DNA from: Gemmatimonadota bacterium
Lineage (GTDB): Bacteria > Gemmatimonadota > Gemmatimonadetes > Gemmatimonadales > Gemmatimonadaceae
DNA: 64,000 nt
Assembly (NCBI GenBank): GCA_016714015.1
Contig: JADJNZ010000007.1
Location: 1 to 64,000, forward strand
Reading direction: 5' to 3'
Shown here: positions 8,329-16,916 of the stretch, piece after piece
Numbering within the stretch: the first letter of the stretch is position 1
Layout: each line of letters opens with the position of its first letter
The notes under the pieces: model-generated
The model's database searches: none
Told to the model about the DNA's origin: nothing
The model's input: the letters and a program-made list of their open reading frames with translations, nothing else
Position numbers and translations under genes: made by a program

Positions 8329-9322
8329 TCAGTGCGACTCGTACGCCGCGAGCACCTCGTCGGGCGACACCGTCGCCGCGCCCGCCTTTCCCACCTCGAC
8401 GCCCGCGGCGAAGTTCGCCACCACCGCCGCCTCGAACGCCGTCGCGCCGGCGGCGAGCATGCCCGCGAGATACGCCGTGACCGTGTCGCCGGCGCCCACC
8501 ACATCGAACACCTCGCGCGCCGTCGTCGGGATCCGCGCGATCGCCCCATCGGGCTCGATCAACGCCATGCCGCGCTCGCTCAGCGTGAGCAGCAGCCGCT
8601 CCGCGCCCAGTCGTCCGAGGACCGCGGGCAACGCCTCGGGATGGTCGAGGTCCACCGCCGCGCCGAGCGCGGCCTCGAGCTCCCGCCGGTTGGGCTTGAA
8701 GATCGTCGCGCCGCCGTAGGCGAAGAAGTTGCGGTACTTGGGGTCCACCACCACGGGGATCCGCTTGGCGCGCGCGGCGGCCATCGCCGCGTGGATCACC
8801 GGACTCCACGAGCACGCCCTTGTTGTAGTCCTCCAGCACGAGCGCGTCCGCCTCGCCCACCGCGCGGGCCACCGCGGCGTGGAGCGCCTCGACCTCGGCG
8901 CCGACGAGGTCCGCATCGACCTCCTCGTCCACGCGCACCACCTGCTGCCCGCGCGCCACCACGCGCGTCTTGGTCGTCGTCGGGCGCGCGGTGCGGATGA
9001 GGCCGCGGGCGTCCGAGCCCAGCGCCTCGAGCATCCCTTGCAGCTGCCGGCCCGCGGCATCGTCGCCGAGCGCTGCGACGAGTTCGGTGCGCGCCCCGAG
9101 GGCCGCGGCGTTCTGCGCGACGTTGGCCGCTCCGCCGAGCGCGTGCTTCCGTTCCTTCACGCGCACGACGGGCACCGGGGCCTCGGGGGAGATCCGCTCG
9201 ACGTCCCCGCGGAGGTAGACGTCGAGCATCGCGTCCCCGACGATCGCGATCCGCAGGCGGCGGCGCGACGGGGCCTCGAGGAGTTCCAGCAGGCGGGCGC
9301 GGGCGATCAGGTCTTTCGGCAT
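8329..9322 (-). CDS. hldA: D-glycero-beta-D-manno-heptose-7-phosphate kinase, RfaE1/HldE kinase domain (one frameshift)
   Basis: PfkB-family sugar kinase: RIAIVGDAMLDVYLRGDVERISPEAPVPV, GGAANVAQNAAALGA (signature 1), TTKTRVVARGQQVVR, LEDYNKGVL, FKPNRRELE and DVVGAGDTVTAYLAGML (signature 2 with catalytic Asp). The opening block is specific to the heptose kinases that phosphorylate C1 in ADP-heptose synthesis for LPS core. About 330 residues, with no attached nucleotidyltransferase domain, so a separate HldC-type partner is expected. One inserted base near 8803 shifts the frame after LEDYNKGVLVE and the other frame resumes at VIHAAMAAAR; probably a sequencing error. Confidence 0.85.
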
Positions 9323-9380
9323 GACGGGAAAGATGCGTAGACTGACGCCTGCGCGACCACTGCCCCCCTTCGCGAGTCCC

Positions 9381-10352
9381 GTGACCACGCCCCATCCGCC
9401 GCGCGACACCCCTCGCGTCCTCCCGTTCGTGCTCGCTGCGGCCATCCTCGGCATCTCGGTGAGCGGTCCGCTCGCGCGCCTCTCGTCGGCCGCGCCACTC
9501 GCGATCGCCGCCTGGCGCCTCACGCTCGCGCTCGGCGTCATCGGGCTCTTCGTCCTCGGCACCGGGAGCTGGCGGGAGTACCGGACGCTCGCGCGCCGCG
9601 ATCTCGCGGTCGCGTCGGTCGCGGGCGCGATGCTCGCGCTGCACTTCTGGAGCTGGATCGCCTCGCTCCGCTACACCTCGGTCGCGGCGAGCGTGGTGCT
9701 CGTGAACCTGCATCCGGTCGTCATCGTCGCGGGCTCGGCGCTCTTCCTGCACGAACGCCCGACGGCACGGCAGCTCGTCGGGATCGCCATCGCGATGCTC
9801 GGGGCCGTCGTCATCGGCTACGGCGATGCGGGGCAGGGTGGCGCCGTCGGCGCCGACGCGTTGCTCGGCGATGCGCTCGCCGTGCTCGGCGCCTTCACCG
9901 TGGGCGTCTACTACACGGCGGGTCGTTCGCTCCGGCAACGCCTCTCGCTCTGGCCGTACGTCGCGCTCGTGTACGGCGCGTGCCTCGTCGTGGTCCTCGC
10001 GCTGGCGTTCGCGACCGGCGTGCCGCTCTGGCCGCAGCCGTCGCGCGACTGGCTCCTCTTCGCCGGCATCGCCGTCGGCCCCATGCTCCTCGGTCACACG
10101 GGCTTCAACTGGAGCCTGCGCTACGTCCCGGCCTACGTCGTGAGCCTGGCGATCCTCGCCGAGCCGGTCGGGGCGACGCTCCTCGCCGCGTTCCTCCCGA
10201 GCATCGCGGAGACGCCGAGCGCGTGGACGCTCGCGGGAGGGGCAGTGATCCTCGCCGGACTCGTCGTCGGCACGATCGACTGGACGCGTACGACGACGCC
10301 TGTCGCGACGCCTGCCGCGACGTCGCCCGCGACGCCTCCCGGCGGCGACTAA
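9381..10352 (+). CDS. DMT-superfamily transporter, EamA family
   Basis: About 323 residues with ten hydrophobic segments in two five-helix repeats: FVLAAAILGISVSGPLARL near the start, VVLVNLHPVVIVAGSALFL at the end of the first EamA unit, and GHTGFNWSLRYVPAYVVSLAILAEPVGATLLA in the second. It is an inner-membrane drug/metabolite-type carrier; substrate unknown. GTG 9381 leaves a normal short tail before the first helix. ATG 9321 or 9333 would add a Pro-rich stretch and overlap the divergent kinase start. The Thr/Pro-rich C-terminus TTPVATPAATSPATPP is likely unstructured. Confidence 0.85.
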   Translation: MTTPHPPRDTPRVLPFVLAAAILGISVSGPLARLSSAAPLAIAAWRLTLALGVIGLFVLGTGSWREYRTLARRDLAVASVAGAMLALHFWSWIASLRYTSVAASVVLVNLHPVVIVAGSALFLHERPTARQLVGIAIAMLGAVVIGYGDAGQGGAVGADALLGDALAVLGAFTVGVYYTAGRSLRQRLSLWPYVALVYGACLVVVLALAFATGVPLWPQPSRDWLLFAGIAVGPMLLGHTGFNWSLRYVPAYVVSLAILAEPVGATLLAAFLPSIAETPSAWTLAGGAVILAGLVVGTIDWTRTTTPVATPAATSPATPPGGD

Positions 10353-10355
10353 CTT
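10350..10355 (+). promoter_or_regulatory. -10 box (TAACTT) of the CCA-adding enzyme gene, leaderless arrangement
   Basis: TAACTT overlaps the stop codon of the transporter gene and ends 6 nt before GTG 10362. No -35 is evident. Confidence 0.4.
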
Positions 10356-10361
10356 CCGCCC

Positions 10362-11711
10362 GTGCACGAGACGCGACTGCAGCCCCCGTCCTCCATCAAG
10401 GAGATCTGCCGCACCCTCGAGGCCGCGGGCCACGAGGCGTGGTGCGTCGGCGGCGCGGTGCGTGATGCGCTCCTCGGCATCGCGACGCTCGATTGGGACA
10501 TCGCGACGTCGGCGCTCCCCGAGCAGGTGCAGAAGCTCTTCCGTCGCACGGTGCCGGTGGGCATCAAGTTCGGGACGGTCGGGGTGCTCGACCGCGCCGG
10601 CGTGCTGCACGAGGTCACGACCTTCCGGCACGACGTGGAGACCGACGGCCGGCATGCGGTCGTCCGCTTCGGCGCCTCGCTCGACGAGGACCTCGCGCGC
10701 CGCGACTTCACGATCAACGCCATCGCGGTGCACGCCGAGACGCTCGTGGTGCGGGACCCGTTCCACGGCCGCCGCGACCTCGAAGCGCGGATCGTGCGTT
10801 GCGTGGGGGAGGCCGCGGAGCGGATGCGCGAGGACCGCCTCCGCGCGCTGCGGGCGATCCGCTTCGCCGGACGGTTCGGCTTCGCGATCGATCCGGACAC
10901 CTGGGCGGCGATCCGCGAGAGCGCGCCGCACCTGGGGCGCCTGTCGATGGAGCGTGTGAAGCAGGAACTCGAGAAGGTGATGGAGCAGGTCGCGCGCCCC
11001 GCGGCGACCCTCGAGCGCTACCGCGAGGCGGGCATCTTCGGTGCGCTCGTGCCGGCGCTCGCCGACGCGCCGCGCGAGCGCTTCGGCGCGATCGACCACC
11101 TCGGCCGCCCCGGGCTGCGCGGCCGACCCGACCGTCGCGCGCTGCGGCTGGCCGCGCTCTTCGTGCAGCCCGGCGTCGTCCCGGCGCGCGATCTCGAGCG
11201 CACGCTCAAGGCGCTCAAGTACAGCAATGTCGAAGCGCGCGCGACGTTCGCACTCGCGCAGGCCGCGGGCGCGCTCGGCGCGACGGTCGATCCTTCGCTG
11301 GACGGAGCGCCGCTGCGCCGCCTCGTGGCGACGGTGGGGCGACTCGACCTCCCCGCGCTCGCCCGGCTGCTCTGGGCGCACGCGGCCGTGGCCGCGGAGG
11401 CCGATGAGGCCGCGGCCGCCGCAGCCGCCGAGGTCGCTGGCGTCGCGGGGACCATCCCCGCGGCGCGCCGGGCGCGCCGCGTGCGCGGCATCGCGCTCTA
11501 TCGCCGGGCGATGCGCATGGCCTGGCGCGACCCCCTCACGCTCGGCGATCTCGCCGTGGACGGCGACGACCTCCGCGCCGCCGGTGTGGGACCGGGTCGG
11601 GTGATCGGCGAGACGCTCGGGCGGCTGCTCGACGTCGTCATCGACGACCCGACGCAGAACACCCGCGAGCGCCTGCTCGCGATCGCCGTGTTGCCGCCGG
11701 CCGCCGGCTGA
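10362..11711 (+). CDS. cca: CCA-adding tRNA nucleotidyltransferase / poly(A) polymerase family
   Basis: 449 residues. The class II nucleotidyltransferase head carries CVGGAVRDALLG and DWDIATSA (metal-binding carboxylates), followed by RRDFTINAIAV and RMREDRLRALRAIRFAGRFGF, the neck-domain signature of CCA-adding enzymes. The C-terminal half is helical and Ala-rich with no HD domain motif. It adds or repairs the CCA end of tRNAs, which is needed here because all four tRNA genes in the window lack an encoded CCA. GTG start, 9 nt after the transporter stop and 6 nt after a TAACTT box. Confidence 0.92.
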   Translation: MHETRLQPPSSIKEICRTLEAAGHEAWCVGGAVRDALLGIATLDWDIATSALPEQVQKLFRRTVPVGIKFGTVGVLDRAGVLHEVTTFRHDVETDGRHAVVRFGASLDEDLARRDFTINAIAVHAETLVVRDPFHGRRDLEARIVRCVGEAAERMREDRLRALRAIRFAGRFGFAIDPDTWAAIRESAPHLGRLSMERVKQELEKVMEQVARPAATLERYREAGIFGALVPALADAPRERFGAIDHLGRPGLRGRPDRRALRLAALFVQPGVVPARDLERTLKALKYSNVEARATFALAQAAGALGATVDPSLDGAPLRRLVATVGRLDLPALARLLWAHAAVAAEADEAAAAAAAEVAGVAGTIPAARRARRVRGIALYRRAMRMAWRDPLTLGDLAVDGDDLRAAGVGPGRVIGETLGRLLDVVIDDPTQNTRERLLAIAVLPPAAG

Positions 11712-11782
11712 GGCGGCGCGGGGCCGGCGCGGCGTCCGCGCGGCCTCCACGCCCGCTCGGCGCCCGGTTAGTGTTCCGGTGT

Positions 11783-12794
11783 ATGCTCGCACTCAATCTC
11801 GACGTCGAGGTCACGCGCGGTGACGTGGTGGAATCCACGCACCGGGTGCACGCGGCCGTCATCGGCGCGGACGAGGTGCTCGTGGCCGCCGCGCGCGATG
11901 CCCAGCTGGTCACGATGTGGCGCTCCTGCTCGAAGTTCTTCCAGGTGATGCCGTTCATCGCGTCGGGCGGGTTCGACCAGCTGCAATGGGGCCCCGAGGA
12001 ACTCGCCCTGGCCTGCGCCTCGCACGGCGGCGAGCCCGGAGCATCTCGCCGTCGCGGCGCGCATGCTCGCCTCGCTGGGGCTCGAGGAGGGCGACCTCGC
12101 GTGCGGTCCGCACGAGCCGCTGGCGACGCGCGGCGCGAAGCTGTGGCGCGAGAGCGGCCAACCGCTCACGCGCCTCCACAACAACTGCTCCGGCAAGCAC
12201 GCGGCGATGCTCGCGCGCGCCCGCACCGCCGGCTGGGCGACCCGCGGGTACGAGCAGCCCGACCACCAGGTCCAGCGCAGCTGCTTCGGCGAGGTCTCCT
12301 CGTGGACCGGCGTGCCGCTGGACGACATGCCGATCGCCGTGGACGGGTGCGGCGTGGCGGTGATGGCCCTCGCGCTCGACCGCATGGCCCTCGCGTACGC
12401 GCGACTCGGCCGTGCCGTGCACGCCGGCGAGGAGGTGCCGTCGCGGATCGTCGGCGCGGTGCGCGCCAACCCGCACCTGCTCGGCGGCACCGACCGCTTC
12501 GACACCGTCCTGCTCCAGGAGACGGACGGGGCGGTGCTCGCGAAGGTCGGCGCCGAAGGGGTCCACTCGGTGACGGTCCCGGCGATGGGCCTCGGCCTCG
12601 CGCTCAAGGTCGAGGACGGGGCGCTCCGCGCGCAGCACATCGCGGTGCTCTCGGCGCTGCAGCAGCTCGGCGTGCTCCCCGCGGAGCTGCCGCCGCGGCT
12701 CGCCGAGTTCGCGCAGAAGTCGGTCCGGAACACGCGCAGCGAGCGGGTGGGCATGATCCGGTCCGCCGCGGTGATCGGGCACGCGCCGCGCTGA
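11783..12794 (+). CDS. Asparaginase II-family protein (one frameshift)
   Basis: Starts MLALNLDVEVTRGDVVESTHR and continues QLVTMWRSCSKFFQVMPFIASGG, then LHNNCSGKHAAMLARA, DHQVQRSCF and DGCGVAVMAL. These are the NCSGKH and DGCG(V) blocks of the AnsA-unrelated, Rhizobium-type asparaginase II family, which hydrolyses asparagine to aspartate and ammonia. One extra G near 12038-12040 moves the frame between SHGGEP and EHLAVAARMLASLGLEEGD. The two halves otherwise join perfectly, so a sequencing error is likely. ATG 11783 follows a TAGTGT box by 8 nt. About 337 residues, usual for the family. Confidence 0.85.
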
Positions 12795-12798
12795 TCGG

Positions 12799-13443
12799 AT
12801 GTCGCCCGACGCGCGGTCGCACGACATCGTGATGCCCTCCGGCGACATCCTCGCGCTCGTCCGGTTCGCGGCGCGGGTCGCGAACGGACCGGAAGCGGGG
12901 ATGCGTGCCGGAGCGACCGAGTGCGTCAGCGCGGGCACGCCGGTCCCGTGGGTGGAGGAGATGCTGCTGCAGTCGTACCTGTTCTGCGGCTTCCCGCGCA
13001 CGCTGAACGCGATGCGCGAGTGGCGGCGGGTCTCGGGCGCACCGGCCCCGATCGAGGACAGCGGGGCCGTCGGCGGTGGCCCGGGGGCCTGGCAGGAGGC
13101 GGGGGCCGCGACCTGCGAGATCGTGTACGGGCCGTTCTATGAGAAGCTGCGGCACAACATCGTCGCGCTGCACCCGGCGCTCGATGCGTGGATGATCGCG
13201 GAAGGCTACGGCAAGATCCTCTCGCGTCCCGGGCTCGCGCTCCGGATCCGCGAGCAGTGCGTGGTGGCCGCCTGCATCGCCAGCGAGCAGGACCGGCAGC
13301 TGCACTCGCACCTGCACGGGGCGCTCAACGCCGGCGTTCCGGCGGCCGAGCTCCGGGGGACGCTGGAGGCGCTGGAGGGTGTCGTGCCGGGGCCGGCCCT
13401 CGAGCGCGCACGGCTCCTGCTGGACCGCGTCGTCGGAAAGTAG
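12799..13443 (+). CDS. Carboxymuconolactone decarboxylase (CMD/AhpD-like) family protein
   Basis: 214 residues, 4 nt after the asparaginase stop. Contains WVEEMLLQSYLFCGFPRTLNAM, the Glu-x-x-x-Gln...GFP helix of CMD-fold proteins, and a second helical repeat, IREQCVVAACIASEQDRQLHSHLHGALNAGVP, with a His pair. No CxxC redox pair as in AhpD is present, so peroxidase-reductase activity is doubtful. It looks like a soluble two-repeat CMD protein with unknown substrate. It may be co-transcribed with the asparaginase gene. Confidence 0.7.
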   Translation: MSPDARSHDIVMPSGDILALVRFAARVANGPEAGMRAGATECVSAGTPVPWVEEMLLQSYLFCGFPRTLNAMREWRRVSGAPAPIEDSGAVGGGPGAWQEAGAATCEIVYGPFYEKLRHNIVALHPALDAWMIAEGYGKILSRPGLALRIREQCVVAACIASEQDRQLHSHLHGALNAGVPAAELRGTLEALEGVVPGPALERARLLLDRVVGK

Positions 13444-13475
13444 CCGTCCGGGCCGGATGAAGGCCGGCGGTAGAG

Positions 13476-13509
13476 TATCTTTCCTCCTTCATCCTTCAGC
13501 CTCCATCTC
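13476..13509 (+). promoter_or_regulatory. -10 box (TATCTT) and heptad-repeat 5' leader of obg
   Basis: TATCTT (13476-13481) runs directly into four pyrimidine-rich heptads (13481-13508, consensus TTCMKCC) and a single C before GTG 13510. The predicted leader is about 20 nt, contains almost no G and has no Shine-Dalgarno sequence. Confidence 0.5.
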
Positions 13510-14502
13510 GTGTTCATCGATCTCGTCACCGTCCGCGTCACCGCCGGCACCGGCGGCTCCGGCTGCACCTCGTTCCGCCGGGAGAAGTTCGCGCCCATGG
13601 GCGGACCGGACGGCGGCGAAGGGGGGAAGGGCGGCGACGTGATCGTCCGTGGTGACTCCAACCTCGCGACCCTGCTCGACTTCACCTACCGGGACCACTG
13701 GGAGGCGGAGCGCGGCGAGCACGGCATGGGCTCCAACAAGACGGGGCGTTCGGGCGAGGACATCATCATGCCCGTCCCCCCCGGGACGGTGATCCGCGAC
13801 AAGGACTCCGGGGAGCGTCTGGGGGAGATCCTCGCCCACGGCGACGAGTTCCGCGTGGCCAAGGGCGGCCGCGGCGGCAAGGGGAACTCGTTCTTCGCGA
13901 CGGCCACGCATCAGGCGCCCCGCGAATGGCAGCCCGGGGAGGAGGGGGAAGCGCGGACCCTCGAGTTCGAGCTGAAGCTGATCGCGGACATCGGCCTCGT
14001 GGGGCAGCCGAACGCCGGCAAGTCCACGCTGCTGTCCGTGATCTCGGCCGCCCGCCCGAAGATCGCCGACTACCCGTTCACGACCCTCCAGCCCAACCTC
14101 GGCGTGGTCCAGCTGAGCGACTCCCGGACGTTCGTGGTCGCGGACATCCCCGGGATCATCGAAGGGGCGCACGAGGGGAAGGGGCTCGGGCTCCAGTTCC
14201 TCCGGCACATCGAGCGGACGCGCCTCCTGGCCTTCATGATCCCCATCGACGCGATGGACTGGCAGGCCGAGTACGACCAGCTCCGCCGGGAGATCGAGCA
14301 GTACTCGCCGGAACTGGCCAAGAAGCCGCACTGCGTGGTCTTCACCAAGCTCGACCTGCTCGGGGAGCACTACATCCCGGAGATCGAGGCGCCGGCGGCG
14401 TTCGCCAAGTTCGCCATCTCGGCCGCGGGCCGGATGGGGCTCGACGAGCTCAAGTCGGGGTGGTGGAGCCGTCTGCTCGAGATGCGGAAGGCCGGCGGAT
14501 GA
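13510..14502 (+). CDS. obg: GTPase Obg/CgtA, ribosome-associated
   Basis: 330 residues. The Gly-rich Obg fold is complete (FRREKFAPMGGPDGGEGGKGGDVI; GRGGKGNSFFATATHQAP). The G domain has GQPNAGKS (G1), YPFTTL (G2), DIPGI (G3) and TKLD (G4). The C-terminal OCT extension found in some members is absent. It binds the 50S subunit and acts in late ribosome maturation and stress signalling. GTG start, with a heptad-repeat leader in place of an RBS; the stop overlaps dprA (ATGA). Confidence 0.95.
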   Translation: MFIDLVTVRVTAGTGGSGCTSFRREKFAPMGGPDGGEGGKGGDVIVRGDSNLATLLDFTYRDHWEAERGEHGMGSNKTGRSGEDIIMPVPPGTVIRDKDSGERLGEILAHGDEFRVAKGGRGGKGNSFFATATHQAPREWQPGEEGEARTLEFELKLIADIGLVGQPNAGKSTLLSVISAARPKIADYPFTTLQPNLGVVQLSDSRTFVVADIPGIIEGAHEGKGLGLQFLRHIERTRLLAFMIPIDAMDWQAEYDQLRREIEQYSPELAKKPHCVVFTKLDLLGEHYIPEIEAPAAFAKFAISAAGRMGLDELKSGWWSRLLEMRKAGG

Positions 14503-15401
14503 CGCGACGGGAAGGGGGCGCGACCGTGCGGATGACCCGCCTGTCCGCCGACTCCCTTCCTGCCTGCCTGGGCGATCTTTCGCGCCCGGTCGCGGGGTTA
14601 TGGTACCTCGGTGACCCCGGCGCGCTCACGGATGCGCCGCGGCGGCATGTCGCGATCGTCGGGACCCGGGAGGCCTCGCCCTACGGGATCCGGGTGGCCG
14701 AGCGCCTCGCGACGGGGTGCGCCCGGGCCGGTCTGGTGGTCGTGAGCGGGCTCGCGCGCGGGGTGGACGCCGCGGCCCATCGGGCCGCGCTGGCTGCCGG
14801 CGGGACGACCATCGGCGTGCAGGGCACGGGGGTCGACGTACCGTATCCGGCGTCCCACCGAGCGCTCCACGCTGCGCTCTGCCGGGATGGCGCGGTCATT
14901 TCCGAGATGGAACCAGGTACTCCGGCGACCCCCGGGTGCTTCCCGCGGCGGAACCGGATCATCGCCGCGCTGAGCCAGGTGATCGTGGTTGTCGAGGCCG
15001 GGTACAAGTCTGGCGCGATCAACACCGCGAGCCAGGCGCTCGAGCTGGGTCGGACGGTCGCGGCGGTTCCGGGGCGCATCGACGAGGAGCGGGCGCGGGG
15101 GTCGAACGGGCTGATCCGGGACGGCGCCCAGGTGATCTGCGATGTGGAGGATCTGTTGGGACTTTTTGGGTTATCCACATCTGGTCCATTCGACGTCGGA
15201 GCGTCCCGAACGGCGGCTGCCGCCGGCCGGTGGAACGTCGGCAACCTGCCGGACCAGGCGGCGGTGCCGTGCCCGGACGCCGAAGACCCCTTCGAGAACG
15301 TGAGCGTGTCATTTCGGCGGCACGCCGAAGAGATGCTCGGCGGCGAGCTGAGCGGGGCGATCTCGCGCGACGGGCTCGGCTATTTGGCGACAGGCCGGTG
15401 A
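14499..15401 (+). CDS. dprA: DNA-processing protein DprA/Smf
   Basis: 300 residues. The Rossmann-like DNA-binding core shows VGTREASPYG, SGLARGVDAAAHRAAL, GTGVDVPYP, SEMEPGTPATPGCFPRRNRIIAALS, VVEAGYKSGAINTA and AVPGRIDEERARGSNGLI. The C-terminal segment FRRHAEEMLGGELSG may be a degenerate winged helix. DprA loads RecA on incoming single-stranded DNA, which suggests competence or uptake-linked recombination. ATG 14499 overlaps the obg stop by 4 nt; ATG 14532 is an alternative start. A perfect DnaA box lies inside the 3' part. Confidence 0.92.
   Translation: MTRREGGATVRMTRLSADSLPACLGDLSRPVAGLWYLGDPGALTDAPRRHVAIVGTREASPYGIRVAERLATGCARAGLVVVSGLARGVDAAAHRAALAAGGTTIGVQGTGVDVPYPASHRALHAALCRDGAVISEMEPGTPATPGCFPRRNRIIAALSQVIVVVEAGYKSGAINTASQALELGRTVAAVPGRIDEERARGSNGLIRDGAQVICDVEDLLGLFGLSTSGPFDVGASRTAAAAGRWNVGNLPDQAAVPCPDAEDPFENVSVSFRRHAEEMLGGELSGAISRDGLGYLATGR
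15171..15179 (+). promoter_or_regulatory. DnaA box (perfect TTATCCACA)
   Basis: TTATCCACA within the 3' third of dprA, in the codons around GLSTS. By base composition a given strand-independent perfect box should occur far less than once in a window this GC-rich, so a second one 286 bp away is notable. Confidence 0.7.
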
Positions 15402-15757
15402 AGGGGAGGGCCGCAAGAGCTGGGCGGGGCGGGGACCTGCCGGCGATCGAGGAGGATGTGGATAAGTTCTCTCCAGCCGCTCGTGCCGGAGACCATCGGA
15501 CTCGCCGCTCGGGGCAACTGACATCGACCTTTGAACCGTGCGCCAGCATGAGTATCATGCGTAATGTTGTTTCTTGTCAGCATGCCGTAAGTGATTGCAA
15601 AATAGAAGTATGAGAAAATACTTTAAGTCGTTCTCAACTCGTGGAGACGTCCCTCGCTACCGCAAGGTCGTGGGTCGCGCCGTCTCGCGCGACCGTCATC
15701 GGAAAGGCTCACGATGACTTTTCCACATGCCGCATTCGGCGGCCTGAGAGACCCGGG
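15402..15757 (+). other. AT-rich intergenic region between dprA and hemW
   Basis: 356 nt without a credible gene. The middle (about 15530-15650) is the most AT-rich stretch in the window, including GATTGCAAAATAGAAG and GAGAAAATACTTTAAG. Promoter-like pairs for hemW are TTGAAC-N16-TATCAT (about 15531-15558) and TTGCAA-N18-TACTTT. A perfect 8-bp hairpin GGTCGCGC/GCGCGACC lies at 15673-15694. A near DnaA box TTTTCCACA lies about 15718-15726, with a perfect box at 15457-15465. Confidence 0.6.
15457..15465 (-). promoter_or_regulatory. DnaA box (perfect, inverted)
   Basis: TGTGGATAA on the plus strand, the exact complement of TTATCCACA, 56 nt after the dprA stop and facing the box at 15171-15179. 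Confidence 0.7.
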
Positions 15758-16906
15758 ATGACCGACGGCGCCGCCGCCCCCGATCACGTCTACGTCCACG
15801 TGCCATTCTGTGGACGGCGCTGCGCTTACTGCGACTTCTCGATCGCGGTGAGGCGCGAGGTCCCGGTCCGTGCGTTCAATGACGCCATTATGGCGGAGTT
15901 GGTCACACGGAGGATCGGTCCGAATCCCGGACTCAAGACGCTCTACCTGGGCGGTGGGACGCCGTCGAAGCTCGGGGGTGACGGGCTCGCGGAGCTGGTG
16001 GCTTCCTTGAGGCTGCATCTCATGGGGGCGGACTTTTCAACATTCCCACAATCGGTCGAAATCACCGCCGAGGCGAACCCTGAGGACGTGACGCCGGAGA
16101 GCGCGGCGGCCTGGGCCGGCGCCGGCGTGAACCGGATCTCGCTCGGCGTCCAGACCTTCGATCCGACGGTGCTCTCGTGGATGCACCGATCGCACGGACC
16201 TGAGCTCGTGTCCGGTGCTGTCCAGCTTTTGCGCGAAGCCGGCATCGACAACATCTCGCTCGACCTGATCTTCGCGCTCCCGGCCGGACAGGCCCGCGAC
16301 TGGACGGCGGATCTCCAGCGCGCCCTGTCGCTTCGGCCGACCCACGTTTCGCTCTATGGACTCACGGTGGAGCCGCATACCCCGCTCGGAAGGTGGCGTG
16401 ATCGCGGGGTGGTGCAGGAGGCGCCGGAGGAGCGGTACGAGTCCGAGTTCCTCGAGGCGCACCGCGCGATGACGGCTGCCGGATTCGAGCATTACGAGGT
16501 CTCGAACTTCGGGCTGCCCGGGCTCCGGTCGCGCCACAACTCGTCCTACTGGACGGGCGTCCCGTACCTCGGGGTGGGCCCGTCGGCGCACGGGTTCGAC
16601 GGGGGTGTCCGGCGCTGGAACGCGGCCGCGTACGCGGCCTGGGAGTCGGCGGTGGGGCGGGGCGAGGACCCCATGGAAGGGTCCGAATCGATCGGCGAGG
16701 CGGAGGCGATCGCCGAGGGGGTCTACCTCGGGCTCCGCACGACCGACGGCCTCGCCATCCGGCAAAAAGAACTGAAGACAGTTACTTCTTGGGTCGACCA
16801 AGGGTGGGGAACTCTCGACGGGCAGCGCCTCGTGCTCTCCGCCGAAGGCTGGCTGCGCCTCGACGCGATCGCCGCCGCCTTGACTTCGCTCCGAAGTCAT
16901 TCGTAA
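15758..16906 (+). CDS. hemW: Radical SAM heme chaperone HemW (coproporphyrinogen III oxidase-like)
   Basis: 382 residues. HVPFCGRRCAYCDF gives the CxxxCxxC [4Fe-4S] cluster site with the HemW-type extra Cys. LYLGGGTPSKL, EANPEDVT, NRISLGVQTFD, NISLDLIFALPAGQ and a C-terminal HemN-like domain (HNSSYWTGVPYLGVGPSAHGF) complete the family. It inserts heme into respiratory enzymes and is not itself a CPO. ATG 15758 is chosen because homology begins there; upstream in-frame codons are intergenic. The last codons carry a palindrome that overlaps the hrcA promoter. Confidence 0.9.
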   Translation: MTDGAAAPDHVYVHVPFCGRRCAYCDFSIAVRREVPVRAFNDAIMAELVTRRIGPNPGLKTLYLGGGTPSKLGGDGLAELVASLRLHLMGADFSTFPQSVEITAEANPEDVTPESAAAWAGAGVNRISLGVQTFDPTVLSWMHRSHGPELVSGAVQLLREAGIDNISLDLIFALPAGQARDWTADLQRALSLRPTHVSLYGLTVEPHTPLGRWRDRGVVQEAPEERYESEFLEAHRAMTAAGFEHYEVSNFGLPGLRSRHNSSYWTGVPYLGVGPSAHGFDGGVRRWNAAAYAAWESAVGRGEDPMEGSESIGEAEAIAEGVYLGLRTTDGLAIRQKELKTVTSWVDQGWGTLDGQRLVLSAEGWLRLDAIAAALTSLRSHS

Positions 16907-16916
16907 TCTTCGACTT
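16880..16916 (+). promoter_or_regulatory. hrcA promoter with internal palindrome
   Basis: TTGACT (16880-16885), 18-nt spacer, TAATCT (16904-16909), then 7 nt to ATG 16917, so the mRNA would be nearly leaderless. The spacer holds a perfect 8-bp inverted repeat TGACTTCG/CGAAGTCA (16881-16888/16892-16899) with a 3-nt centre. It is an operator candidate, or a short terminator for hemW. It is not a CIRCE sequence. Confidence 0.6.

Noticed and set aside
5481..8549. 1022-codon open frame on the minus strand
   Set aside because: Antisense to a clear glycosyltransferase and the repeat tract; composition is Arg/Gly low complexity, and it also crosses a tRNA gene. A high-GC shadow frame.
8796..11792. 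998-codon minus-strand open frame
   Set aside because: It begins in the wrong frame of the heptose kinase and runs antisense through the transporter and cca; residues are Arg/Ala/Asp-rich without motifs.
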